Below are positions 11,146 through 42,960 of a DNA stretch of 64,000 bases, piece after piece (the first letter of the stretch is position 1; every line of letters begins with the position of its first letter). The notes under the pieces are model-generated. The model had not been told where the DNA came from and made no database searches. It was given only the letters and a program-made list of their open reading frames with translations. This DNA comes from Sipunculus nudus (taxonomy: Eukaryota > Annelida > Sipuncula > Golfingiida > Sipunculidae), in contig CM049309.1 in the NCBI GenBank assembly GCA_026874595.1, positions 19,845,576 to 19,909,575 of the forward strand. The letters run 5' to 3'. A program made the position numbers and the translations under genes.

Positions 11146-12168
11146 AGACAAATTTTGAGGCCTGAAACCCCCGACACCACCTCAGCCCTGTTCCTGTAAC
11201 TGGGACCTTGAATTAGGTTTTGTTATTAATCCTTCTGGGTTGAACTCTCCATTTCATAAAGCGAGAATCATGTGTTTTTCTCTTCTACTGACCACGCATG
11301 TAGGTCAAATCCCTCATTGAAAGCAAGCGTTATTCGTATGAACAATAGTCCTTAGTGTTAGAGGTTAAGTGACCACGAAATTAACAAAATTTGATTTGAA
11401 AGTTTTTAAACATCGGGGGGGGGGGGGGTTCATATTTTTAATCCAACGATCCCTTAACAGCAAAGTCGTACTCTTATGAGTCCGAGTCTGTGCAGTGTGA
11501 TTTCCAAGAATGTTTAGATTGAGCCCCCCCCCCCCACCCCCAATTCATCCCTGCTACCAATGCGTCCTCGGTTTTATTCTACTGTGGGTATTTGGTTATG
11601 GTGTGAAGACCTTGGACTTGACTGCTTGACTGTATCACTGATACCATGGTCGCCTGGAGTAATTTTCCCACTCAAGTTAACCGTAAAAGGTCCCCGTAAA
11701 TCCAGCGCCAGAAACGGTTATAGTGCCGTGAAGTCGGACAGGCTTAAATTCAGTTGTTAGACCAGGTGCTCTTAAAACAAAGTGCAGCTGTTATCCATGA
11801 TTTTCCTTATGTAACAATTGGCTGTCTTGACGGATAGCGTTCCGGGAGGTTGGTACCTGCCATTGCGTCATGGAGGTTTGGCGCGAAGAACATTTCATGA
11901 ATGACAATATAATTCTTCCAGTCTTGTGGTGCTCCCAGTGTTGATGACGTCATGACTCGAACATTGTCCAATGGTCGTTTCCCCTTGTCACCGGCAGTGA
12001 CCATTTGAATTCCTGGTAGTGTAAAATAGGATTTAGTAAGCAGTTGTTGTTCAAGGAGTTAGCAGTTGGTATTCAGTGTTGAGGTTTGGTTAGCGGAGTT
12101 AATTGGGTCTCTCTCGTGTACCAGTTCTTCTAAATTTTACTCGAACTGATTTTTTGCAAATCGAAAGA
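11146..12168. other. Upstream region of the MMP gene
   Basis: Contains G and C homopolymer tracts (about 11416-11429 and 11525-11535) and, close to the gene, the CRE palindrome listed separately. No TATA box stands at a convincing distance. The transcription start is not identifiable by eye. A 65-codon open frame on the minus strand at 11807-12004 has no recognised similarity. Confidence 0.4.
11945..11952. promoter_or_regulatory. CRE/AP-1-like palindrome upstream of MMP start
   Basis: TGACGTCA, a perfect cAMP-response-element palindrome, is followed at once by TGACTCGA, one base from an AP-1 site. It lies 217 bases upstream of the MMP start codon. AP-1/CRE sites are typical of MMP promoters in vertebrates. 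Function here is inference. Confidence 0.35.
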
Positions 12169-32582
<20,414 letters not shown>

Positions 32583-33190
32583 CATGAGTGCTATTATGAT
32601 CCCCAGCTAAAACGATGTGCTTTGTGTGAGTGACGGTGTGTGTGTCAGAGAGAGATACTGCAGCCAAATTTATGATTAATCATGCACACATTAAACCTTT
32701 AATATAAATTCCTTTCATATCCCAATGCGACTAGTTTACAGTTGATTTTTAAGGGCTTCGCTTATTATTTAAAATTAAAAAAAAAGTTGTAGAAGCCTGA
32801 TCTCTTTAAGGTAAAGCAGATATACTGACATTATTCTTCATATACATTGAAACTGGTTCTTATCCAGAAGTAATATTGATCAAATGTTGATTAAAAATAT
32901 TTCCTTTTTTCAATTTCGGGGTCTTTGTGTATATTTTTTTGTAATTATTATACTCCACAAAACGTAACTTCAGAGATAAAATTGCTTTCTAGTACGTGGA
33001 GTCATTAAAAGATGAGTGTTGTAGCATTTTTCCTGGAGTGCCTTATTTACCAATTGGAAAGACATGAATGAATGGTCCCTCAGGAGCTGGTACTCATACG
33101 CAACCCCCCCCCCCCCCCACACACACACACACCACGCACATACACGGACACACGCATTCATACTCGCATAAAATTACCTTGATATCGATA
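32583..33190. other. MMP 3' flank
   Basis: Probable 3' UTR and downstream sequence. A candidate ATTAAA polyadenylation signal lies at 32690-32695. A C tract and (CA)n run at 33104-33131 mark the start of the segmental duplication. Confidence 0.4.
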
Positions 33191-33554
33191 GACATATTCA
33201 GAGAAACAGTTCAGCATCTCGTTTATATGTATATCTGCTTCGATATTAAAAGGGTCCACAATCTTTTATGTGACTGCCGAATGGTTAACACAGCGATATA
33301 TCATTATTTATGAAGAACGACCTTGGTACGACCTGGGAGCACTTTTATTCAGACACAGTTTGTTGATATAACATTAAAAACCGGAAATGACTGCCTATGA
33401 TATCTGTATTACATGATCTTGTTCATTGTTTATTAGACAATACAAATAAAAATTTTTCATATTATTCCCGTCATTATTCGCGACATAAATCCAATTCTGA
33501 AATCCGAAATTTATCAGCACGCTGAGCTGTTATATATACGTAATTGTGAAGGAG

Positions 33555-33557
<3 letters not shown>

Positions 33558-33639
<82 letters not shown>
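33558..33639. repeat. (TA)n microsatellite, about 41 units
   Basis: An uninterrupted alternating TA run inside segmental copy 1. Copy 2 has only 'tatctatctatg' at the matching place (44528), so the expansion came after the duplication. Confidence 0.97.
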
Positions 33640-33642
<3 letters not shown>

Positions 33643-35151
33643 ATGCGCAATCCTCCTGCCCCCCCCCCGGCCTCTCTCCCCGGTTCCTACCACTAAAGCT
33701 ATCATGTATATAATATAGCGGTACTTGATGTATATAAAGTATTACAAAATCTATATACGTACATTCTGTTGTTTATGATGATTTACAATGAATTGTATAC
33801 ATTTCCAGGATAGAAAAGCGCAAGCTATGTTCCGAAATAACTTCTTGAAAAGGGTTTCAACTGAAAATGTCCTAGTGTCCCTTTATATATCAGAACGGTC
33901 AGAACCCTATATATCAATAAAGTCGGTCTTTGCAAATGTCAACATCTGACATTGGCCATGTTTCCTTGGCAATCATTATCCAAGGATATTCGTATTTCCA
34001 ATTTGTTATTAAAATTAAACAGAACAATCTATAAAGCATTTGATAGTCCTTTTCACATTCAAATAACGGCATTGTTTGTCAACCATGCAGTCAAGCAATA
34101 CTAATAAACGTAACAGAGTCACAGTGGATTCCAGCACATTGATTGTATACATAACCATTTTTCAATTTGATTAGAAAAGTTATAAATTAATATATACAAG
34201 AAGAAAATTTATTGTTATGGAGCTGGTGCAAAATGTGATTGTTTTCGTAAGAGCGAGCTTTTGATTTCGTGTAATTGGTGTAAAATCTTTACATGTGGCT
34301 CATACAGCTTAATGCAGAACCACTGCTTAGGTCTATATATAATGGACATGCGCCAAATTGTCTGTCACACTGGTGGGTGTTTAGTGATATAAATTGTAGG
34401 CGGAACGAATATAATCAAATCGACAAAAAGAAGAGCAAATGTCGCATCAAACACAATGTTTCATTAATGTTCATGATTTGTTTATGACCAACAGCCGTGG
34501 CAGACGCAGATTTAAGACAAAAATACATTAATAAAGATAATATGTTTTTATGTCCTAGCGGATTATAATTACCCTTGATAATTGATGGAGGTTAATTACT
34601 GCGAAATTAACAAAAGCACGTTGATTGATAATTATTAATCCGGTTCTTAACTGAATTTGGAAAATTCCATTTTTTACTATACTTTTTGACATTTTAATTG
34701 GCACGCTTTGAAAGAGGAGTTTGTCTCAGTGTTTTTCATTCAACGGATTCTAAATTTATGTCAAGAATTTGAAAGAATTTATGTTTTTTATTTATAATGG
34801 TATTTGTAAACTGTTTTTTTTCTCAAACCCTATGCTGCTCCTTTCAGCGTAGCTGCATAATCCAATTACGACGGCACCGAAATGTCTGTGTTATTATTAA
34901 TCACATGACGTTATTTATTGGTTAAAATGATGCACATCTATATACATTCAGTCAACTGTGAGCAAAAAAGTTTTATTTTATTTTATTTTTAAAAATCAGG
35001 TCACAGATACGATGAAAAAAAAGGTTGCGGTGGCTGAAAATGGGATACGGACCCTCTGCATGGAGTCCCGTTGGGTCCGCTTCTGCTACTTACGAGGTAT
35101 GCATATTTCTGTTTCTTTCTTCAGGAACAGTTTCCTTGCGACGTACATTTT

Positions 35152-35381
35152 AAAACATCTTGGCCCGAGTATAGAATCCGGTCTTCATTTCCAAGATGGG
35201 TCTAAACTGACCGGACCGTCTCATATTAGAAGTAATCAACATAAGCCATGACATGCCTGATGATATGACATCAACATGCCTCTTACTTCTCCATTACATT
35301 AATCTTAAACATCATTACGTCCGGCCGTATACACCCGTAACCTCGTCCATGTAGACCGGATTCTATACTCGCTCCAAATCT
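35152..35381. mobile_element. Small MITE with 19-bp perfect inverted ends
   Basis: CGAGTATAGAATCCGGTCT at 35166-35184 is repeated as its exact reverse complement at 35353-35371. The match extends imperfectly outward through ttgg/ccaa. It sits inside R1 where the 10.6-kb copy has no insert. It is noncoding. The superfamily is not determined because the target duplication is unclear. Confidence 0.8.
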
Positions 35382-35704
35382 TTCATTTGTTCCTCACATC
35401 AATCTAATCTTTATACGTCCAACGATAGAATCCAGTCAAATATCATCGAAAACCTGAATGCCCCCGCGTCTCATTCCGGTTCGCAATGTAAACATCATCG
35501 CTGACCAGGTCTTAAAGGTAAACATTATGGGGTATAATTTCTTGCCACGAGGACAGCCCCACAAAATAAATGTAAAAAAAAAAATATTTATACATATCTT
35601 ATTGAGACAGTTTTCCACTGAAAACCTATATTTTCTGTTAACATTTAGAATAAAAAATGAGCCAACATTCCAGATCTCAGTTAATATATCTCCCCAACCC
35701 CGGT

Positions 35705-36268
35705 TTAAGCCTCGGTCACAACCCACTGTGGTCACCGCACACCGTAGAGTACCGTACCGTTTTCGGGACCGCAGGAATACTCAAGCCTCGGTCACAACCC
35801 GCTCCGGCCACTGCACACCGTAGATCACCGTTCGGTTTTTGAAACCGCAGGAATACTTATGTAACCAACGTGCGGGAAAGGCACGGTGTCTTCCTCATTC
35901 TCACGGCCTTCGCACGGTAAAGTAAGCTAACCCTGCGGACGCCGCAAGCTAACCTTGCGGAAGCCGCAAAGTCCCCTTACGACAGCCACAGGTACGCCGT
36001 ACTATACGTCTCTCGGGTAGCCGAGTAGGCGTTAAAATCGCACGGGTATCCTAAGACATCCCTACGTCTACTGTACGGTGCCCGTACGGAGCCCGTATAG
36101 GTGGCTGCCTGACGCACGACCGCTGCATCAACTTAAGCGCTTGTCAGTTACGGTCGTTGTGGAGTCCCTGCGGCCTTGTAAAACGCACGGTTGCCGTGCG
36201 TCTACCGCATGGAAAAACCGAAACCACTCGCCGAACGGCGACCGTATCCCGGTTGTGACCGAGGCTTA
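35705..36268. mobile_element. GC-rich MITE with TTAA-flanked inverted ends
   Basis: The left end 'gcctcggtcacaaccc' and right end 'ccggttgtgaccgaggc' are inverted repeats, each bordered by TTAA. The interior (about 560 bases) is GC-rich and rich in CG dinucleotides against an AT-rich background, with internal copies of the end near 35780 ('aagcctcggtcacaacccgc'). TTAA target use suggests a piggyBac-type mobiliser, as inference. It is inserted in R1. Confidence 0.75.
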
Positions 36269-37744
36269 ATAAGCCCGGTATACCGGGTTTATCAGATAGT
36301 TCCTAATATATGTAACATTTAGTGGAAGGATAGGTCAAGTAATAATTGCTTATCAGGCAGATCGTCCGTTTTTTAGGCCGATCTGGATTCAGATCACAAT
36401 ATGATCACTGTGTCCTCGGTCCATGACTCGCCCATTGATGAGGTCACATTAAAATGCACTACGTTTGTTTCTATGAAAATCTCCTTATTTCATTTTCAAT
36501 AAACCAAAGTTATTATCACGATTTCAGCGTTGACACGATTTTTATTTGGGTGGTTTTCTATTGCATGCCGATCTTAGTTGTAGGAACATTTTTGTAACGC
36601 AATTTAGATAAAATAATATGATGAACGGAAAGAATTGATCAGTAAACTCATTCCTTGATTTCCATGTCATTTGCAGGTGCAATCTATTTTCCGATAAATA
36701 AAATTTTCCTCGTCTAACTTTGGTTAAAACTTTTAGATATATGTATGCTGTTCCAGGTTTTTGGGTAGATGTTTTCTCTCTGAGTCCTTTCTAATTGTTT
36801 ATATTATAATATATTATTAGTAGGAGTAGTCGCAGCAGTAGAAGTATTACAGGGGCGTAACCATGGCCCTCCATCTGACTTTGCATGTAAAAAAAATCTT
36901 TCTAGACACTTAAATTTTCTTAGCAGACGTTAGAACATGACTGATAATTTCATGATTTATAAAAATTACGTTCACATTATACTTTTCTGAGTAGATATTA
37001 ATAGTGTGAAAGTAATTTTAAAATCATGAAATATTAGTAATCTTTATACATCAAGTTTCATTCAAGTTATTATTACACCACTTATACAATACTTACTGCA
37101 TGGTATGTGACAATTGTGTATGTACACTGTTTAACTAGCACACTCTGTAAACAAAGATGGCGCTAGGGGTTACAAAAAAAAACAACAAATACTACAGGCC
37201 TGAGAAATATTAACATCGCATGCCTAATCTAACTGGGTAATGGTCGAAATAATATAATCTTAAACATCCGTATATAAAAAGATGGGATAAAATATGTGTC
37301 CCGTTTGAAGACAGATTGTGGCTTCACGTATACACGAGATAAACTAGAGTAACTCTCTTTGTTCACAGATTAGAGAGTGTCGTTTGATGAAGTGGTGTCC
37401 AAAGGAACGGCAATAATTCACAGGATCCAAACGGAGGATACAGTTATGTCAGTGCAGCCGCCAGACCATTAAAAGACGGCCAGCTTTCAAGACTTAATAA
37501 ACTGATGCCGCAGCAAATAAGTCCGAACTCCAAAAGTGATATTTTTTTATCCAGTAAGAGACAGCCTTTGTAGGGATAGGCTGGTACAACAAGACCATCA
37601 CGTCTTAAAAAGTCCGTATTAAACAAATGTCCAAAATACTGTAGGGTCTGAATTATTCGTGGGATTTTAATTTTCGTTGAACTCGTGGGTAACTCTCCCA
37701 CGAAATTAAAAACTCCTTGATTATTTATGTTATTGCAGAAGTTT

Positions 37745-37865
37745 TTAAAAGGGAGCCGGTGGTCCCTGTAAGTCCTGAGTAACGACATCGTGTAGGCGAA
37801 CATCAAGGTTTACAATCCAAGCTAGCGAACAACAATTCTCTCTTCATCTGTATGGTCTGTAAAAT
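37745..37865 (+). repeat. Segment nearly identical to 27660-27790
   Basis: See the 27.7-kb copy. Here a second partial copy of 'aacaattctctcttcattag' follows directly at 37889, so the end has been locally duplicated. A minus-strand open frame of 120 codons (37444-37806) overlaps but crosses repeat boundaries and is not supported as a gene. Confidence 0.85.
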
Positions 37866-37870
37866 ATACC

Positions 37871-39622
37871 ATCATAACATCAAGAACAATTCTCTCTTCA
37901 TTAGTCTGGTCTGTAAAATCGGAAACTGAAATTCTTTATATTAACCATGTTAAATTAATCACGTATATGCAGTGGCATAATTTTGTGACACTCATTTAAG
38001 CTATATATCATGAGTAACACACAGCCCTGTCACCTCTTTGAATCAAATTTTAAGAACCTAAGAAAAAAAAGGATGGGGTCAGATAATTATATCTCTTAGA
38101 TTCGTTTTAGGTCTATATTAATTTTGATGAGCGGAATATTCAGGAACGATTAATCCACAAATGTTCTTACCCAACAAAACCTGTTTATGTCAAAACCACG
38201 TCATTTTAAACCCACGAATGATTTTGGATCAACATCCAACATTTCAAACATTTCGTGCCGTTCCGCTTACATTGGTCTTTGTCACAGTTTTCTTTTCTAC
38301 TGGACTCTAGATGGACTCGGCTTGAGTTCTCGAGTCCTAACCTCCGAGTCCGAGTACAAGTCCGATTCAAAGACTTCGAATTCATGTCCGAGTCCTTAAA
38401 CACAGGGTGAGGGAATTTTGCACGAATGAACCTGCTAGGATAGGCCAAATAAGATAATGCAAAAACGTTTTGGGAACCCCAAATTAAAGACCTCCAACAT
38501 GACGGAGGCCTACATTCTTAGAATGCATATTTCTAGTTGAGCGTATTATGCGTATTGTGTAGAAATACGTATTGTGTTTATTTTTCCTCGAAAATTGGTG
38601 TTGAAAGTGTAGGAAATACCAAGAACATTTCACCGTTGTTTTCCTGTGGCTGACAGCGTTTGTAAATTCATACGATTTCGTACAACTTATTTAAATGAAT
38701 GACGTTTTTACTTCAGTGTCGTCCGATAACGTTGCTCCTTACCGGGCCCTAGGAAAAAGGCTGCCCTTACCCAGTGACACTGGACCCCGACTGGCGGCAC
38801 TGGAACCCGACTGGCGGCATTGAACCCGACTGGCTATCCGCCTGGCGCTCGACATAATTATGGCATAACGTGGACCGCTGGGTAACCCTATAGAATACCC
38901 CTATTGTCTCACGACACAGTAACACTGACCGGCGCATCGACTGTCAACAAATACACTCTCTCAACCAATACAAAGATACAGCTAAACCCAAGAATAAAAT
39001 TACCGATATTTAAACAAAACGACACGATTCAGTTCTTGACAAGGAAATTGGCTCAATGTTAAAATATTAATAGTGTTGGATTTAGAATACGTTTGGTGTT
39101 TACAAGACTATATCGTTCAAATATCATGAGCACTATTAGTCTCCGTTCCTTACACATGTTGGCGCCACACATTTACCTTTTTATTATGGCGATAGCTGTT
39201 TATACTAATGTGCCAATTATTCATGCCATATGCCTGCGAATTTGGCAAATCTAATCGTCGTTTTCTTTAAGTTAGGACTGTTTAATGGTGTCTCCAAATA
39301 TGAAAGATAAAAAGGGCAGTTTTAAATAAAATGCCCTGGCCATGAGCCCAATGTTTTCTAATTAACCCGTACCCATGCTCAGTTATCAATTAATGCCACT
39401 GTTATTGTATAAAATGGTAAAATTGCAGTTCAGGCAGCTACCTCGGAGTGAAAGAAAAAAAACGTGTTATCAATTTTGCAGCCATACGCCCCTCACCGCT
39501 GTTTCAATCAGTTATGGGTTAATGTTCATGTGAAAATGCTACCTGCCAGCGGCAGAATAAACAACGAAAATGACGCTGACGGGAGCAGAACGTTGGACGT
39601 TGTGGAGGAGGTGTGATTACCC

Positions 39623-39625
<3 letters not shown>
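37871..39625. other. Intergenic, minor repeats only
   Basis: Holds the start hairpin of a minus-strand dispersed element (38462-38545) and a 20-bp triplicate 'ctggaacccgactggcggca' at about 38786-38840. Otherwise nothing recognised. Confidence 0.5.
38462..38545 (-). repeat. 5' end of a hairpin-headed element
   Basis: On the minus strand: 'aactagaaatatgcattcta' and then agaatgtaggcctccg. The stem is GCATTC/GAATGT, with the last pair wobbling. It matches the 52-kb head and has the same layout as the heads at 55.15 and 59.47 kb. Confidence 0.6.

Positions 39626-39688
<63 letters not shown>
39626..39688. repeat. (TA)n microsatellite
   Basis: About 31 uninterrupted TA units. Confidence 0.97.
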
Positions 39689-39690
<2 letters not shown>

Positions 39691-40018
39691 CATATATTCA
39701 ATGCTTTAAAGCTGAGATATTAGGATTTGTGGTAGTATATTGAGAACCTCATGCAGGGAGCCTCGTTTTCACAATCCCACATAGACACCTACTGGTTGAT
39801 CTGTTTGGTCCTAGCTCTGTGTAGACACTGGGTCTGAAACCATTTCTGGCACAGAGCTCTCATTTCTAAATATTTAAGTAACAGATACTGTGATAGTAAA
39901 CTCAGGAGAAAGGGGAGGCAGTGTATTGTAGTATATAGGGATCACCGCCAAATGATGGAAGGGTAATATTACACAGATGGATTGGTTTTATGTGTAGTAT
40001 CATTGTAAGGATTTCAGC

Positions 40019-40020
<2 letters not shown>

Positions 40021-40072
<52 letters not shown>
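40021..40072. repeat. (TA)n microsatellite
   Basis: 26 uninterrupted TA units. Confidence 0.97.
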
Positions 40073-40075
<3 letters not shown>

Positions 40076-40206
40076 TGAAATAGTACAGTGCTACAGGTAC
40101 AAACTAAACAGCTAGAAAAGAGCGAACATACCCGCTCCATAAATGCAAAAGTTTTTACCATATAACATAACAAACACCTTCTGGACTTGCGACATAATGC
40201 ATTATC

Positions 40207-40212
40207 TTTCTT

Positions 40213-40306
<94 letters not shown>

Positions 40307-40410
40307 TGGAGTGCGTGTGTTGGTGGGTATGTGGGTGCCGTTATAGTGGTAGGTGGTGTGTTCTTTGTTTTCTCTCTCACTCTCGCTCTCTCTCTCTATA
40401 TACATATGTG
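40207..40410. repeat. Compound (TTTC)n(TC)n(TA)n ... (TC)n(TG)n microsatellite
   Basis: TTTC units lead into (TC)n (about 40219-40260) and (TA)n (40261-40300). About 70 bases later come a second TC tract and a TG run (to about 40418). Long open frames on both strands here are dipeptide repeats (SL, YI, RE) and not genes. Confidence 0.95.
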
Positions 40411-40418
40411 TGTGTGTG

Positions 40419-41039
40419 TTTTTGTACGTTGCTTTCACCTAAGACGTTTACTAGCAGTTATGCGTACCTTTATGGTCATGCATGTTAACAGAGTTAATGA
40501 AGATAAATTAAAAAGACCAGCATCCTTGAAACTCAATTGAAATATAATTAAAACAATTGATACTACTATTGAATGGCTCTCTGATCGACTAATGTGATAA
40601 GAGTTACGTCTATCTGTAATAAATTCACGTTTATTTTTTTAGAAGCAATCATAAAGCCCTGGTGGGGCTAGGGCTACCGGAGTCATATTGCTAATATCAA
40701 TCCTATGAATAGTATTTATTTGGCAAGTCTTATGACAAGTATTTACGCAGTTTTAACTATAATCTGGGTAGGCGACAAGCGTGGTAGTACGGGTGAAGTG
40801 AGGGATGGATTAAGTGGTTCGGGGCAATAAAGTGAGTAGACAGGCCAAATATGAATAACCTCCAATAAATAACAAGTATTGTTAGTTGAAATTAGTAGAT
40901 GTCTGATTTAACATGAACTTTGAAACCATGATCATCGGTAGGCTTAATTTTCCCGTAAAACAGTATACAGTAAGAAGCCACATGAAAACAGGTGAGTAGC
41001 ACCATCACTCTTTAAATATGACATAAATACAATTTTTTT
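40419..41039. other. Intergenic, no feature recognised
   Basis: Unique-looking AT-rich sequence. No open frame above 60 codons with recognisable content. Confidence 0.45.
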
Positions 41040-41760
41040 TTCAATTTTAGGCCCATATGTCACACCACTCCTGAATGAAGTCCACTAAGACTCTGAGAAA
41101 AAGGACATTAATTAATTCAACGAAAACAGGAAGGTAGGTGGCACCATCTGTCTTGTTTACGAAAAAAACTTTTCGAAATGGATTATCATGCCAAAGTTTA
41201 GACCAAAACATTGAACCACTCCTGAGATATGTGCAATTTTCACCCAACCCAAATGTACGGATGGATACGAAGGGAAACGATTGCAGATGGCGCCGTTAGT
41301 CCTGAGTACAAGGTGAAGGAGTCCAAGATCTATGGACACGGAAAATTTCAGACCAATTCGGCAAATCACTCCTGAGAAAAGGGCATTAATTTATTCTACG
41401 AAAACGGGGAGGTAGTGGCGCCACCTTTATGGTTTACGAGAAAACTTTCCAAGATGGATTGACATGCAAAATTTCAGACCAATACATTGAACCATTCCTG
41501 AGATATGAGCAATTTCCACCCGAAGCAAATGTACGGATGGACGCCACGAGAAAACGATTGCAGATGGAGCAACCAGTCTTGTTTACGAGATGGAGGTGTC
41601 AAGAATCTAACGCACAACTACATAGGCGAGGGCACAACTATGCCGGGTTCCGGAAAGATCGGTTCAAGGGTCTCAGAGGAGTTCTCCAGAAACAAACGCG
41701 GCAGCGGCGGCGGAACCCGTGCAAAAACATAGTATCCAAAAAACTCTGTTTTGGCTGAAA
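41040..41760 (+). mobile_element. Dispersed element with about 275-bp repeats and CGG-rich tail
   Basis: Two and a half units carry 'cattgaaccactcctgagat' (41211) and its diverged repeat at 41485, plus 'tggcgccacc'-type words. The tail is GC-rich ('cggcagcggcggcggaaccc') and ends 'gtgcaaaaacatagtatcc'. It is the same family as 46270-47300. Confidence 0.7.
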
Positions 41761-42069
41761 AAAAATACCTTTAAATCGACGACTGTGCAGCCCAGTATTT
41801 ATTATGCATGTAGATGAATTTGAACATAAGGGACGAAGCCTTACAGCGTAGAATCGCACACAAAAAGACTAAGACTCTGCTGTTTAGGGATTGTGGGGAA
41901 AAGGATCATTCCCCCATCATGCACCGGGTTCTTTAAAATACATCATGCAGCGGCGTATTTATAGAGTGGAGAGGGTCACATAGTCAATTAAAATATTTTG
42001 GATAAGAATGATTTAAGGCAAATTACATGAGCATGGATGCTTTTATGTTAAAGACTTAATGGTGTAAGT

Positions 42070-42960
42070 TATATTTGTCACAGAAGGTCTGTGACAGCCT
42101 CATGGCCTGTGGTGGCCTGAAGTATTTGTAGCGGAATTTAGTTTCAGTACACGATATCTCTGCCAGGAAGGTCGAGGTGATTTATTTTTACAGGGACACC
42201 TGGTTTTGAGAGCGTAGCCTTAAACCAATCAGAGAGGGTTATGACTGTGAAAGTTAATTTATATTCATGAGTGTCATGAATTAATTAGGTAACCCAGGAA
42301 GTAAGGTTTTTTTTTCTGCTGAGTGGGGCGAGAGTCGAGATTGCGGCCGAGGAGAGTGGTTCGAGAAAGGCTCCTGAGGCCATCTCATGTGTCGCAGACC
42401 GTCGGATGGTTGAGATGTGTACCCCGTACGTCGGTTCGTCTAGGTCCAGCTAAAAGCCAAGTTTGTGGGGAAGCTGGCAACGTATGTCCAAGTTCGGCTG
42501 TGAACGAACAGACCGGCGTGAGTATCTTAAGACGTGTCTACTGTGTTCCCATGAAATGTTATGGTCGTCACGCATCGATGATCAAGACTTTGTATGAGCT
42601 GTACTCGACAAACTCCTAAAACAGCTCGGCGTTGTGAGCGCTTACAGAAAGTAACCTGTGTGATGTGAACTTGTTTTATTTCTTTACCGGGGACTGCCCA
42701 CTTGTGGTTGTACGCTATGCGGCGTATGGTGATTTTGTTATGTGACCAAGATGAACATTGGCGGCTTCTAGACGTTGTACCTGCGGCGTCGGATCAAGGG
42801 ATTTCTGGATTCCTGACCTACGGGACTCATTCACCTTCGGACTTTTACCATATTTTTTACCGTGCTACACTTGTTAATGAATCCCAGTGTACGGGAATGT
42901 GTTTGCATTAAGTTGTTACTGCAAGAGGATTAGATGCAGGTTAAAGATCTTAACAGTGTA
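42070..42960. other. GC-richer island of unknown nature
   Basis: About 900 bases with higher GC than the surroundings. It contains 'aaaccaatcagagagg' (CCAAT), a polyT stretch and a 98-codon open frame at 42323-42619 (MGRESRLRPRRVVRERLLRP...) with no known domain. The layout could be a solo LTR or the 5' region of an unseen transcript, but clear TG...CA ends with a target duplication were not found. Confidence 0.3.

Larger units (their letters stand above)
34985..36300 (-). mobile_element. Interspersed repeat R1, inverted copy with two nested MITEs
   Basis: The reverse complement of the 10641-11145 repeat; for example 'gggtccgcttctgctactta' (35075) and 'tataccgggtttatcagata' (36278) match its two ends. 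Subtracting the nested inserts (about 230 and 564 bases) leaves about 520 bases, close to the 505 of the uninterrupted copy. R1 itself interrupts segmental copy 1. Confidence 0.8.
33190..37520 (+). repeat. Segmental duplication, copy 1
   Basis: Colinear with 44230-49700. Shared anchors in order: 'cagttcagcatctcgtttat' (33207), 'ccactaaagctatcatgtat' (33690), 'cattatccaaggatattcgt' (33974), 'acagagtcacagtggattcc' (34112), 'cctagcggattataattacc' (34555), 'tgctgctcctttcagcgtag' (34832), 'actgcatggtatgtgacaat' (37096), and 'ggcaataattcacaggatcc' (37409). Copy 1 is interrupted by repeat R1 at 34985-36300. No gene is recognised in it. Confidence 0.85.

Noticed and set aside
11807-12004. Minus-strand 65-codon open frame with coding-like composition, next to the MMP promoter
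   Set aside because: No recognisable domain, no splice context and no homologous copy seen. It could be chance; only transcript data would rescue it.
37444-37806. Minus-strand open frame of 120 codons
   Set aside because: It spans the edge between the segmental duplication and the 27.7/37.8-kb repeat block. The frame is not kept in either homologous copy.
40000-40540. Open frames with (YI)n, (SL)n and (RE)n
   Set aside because: They are translations of TA and TC microsatellites.
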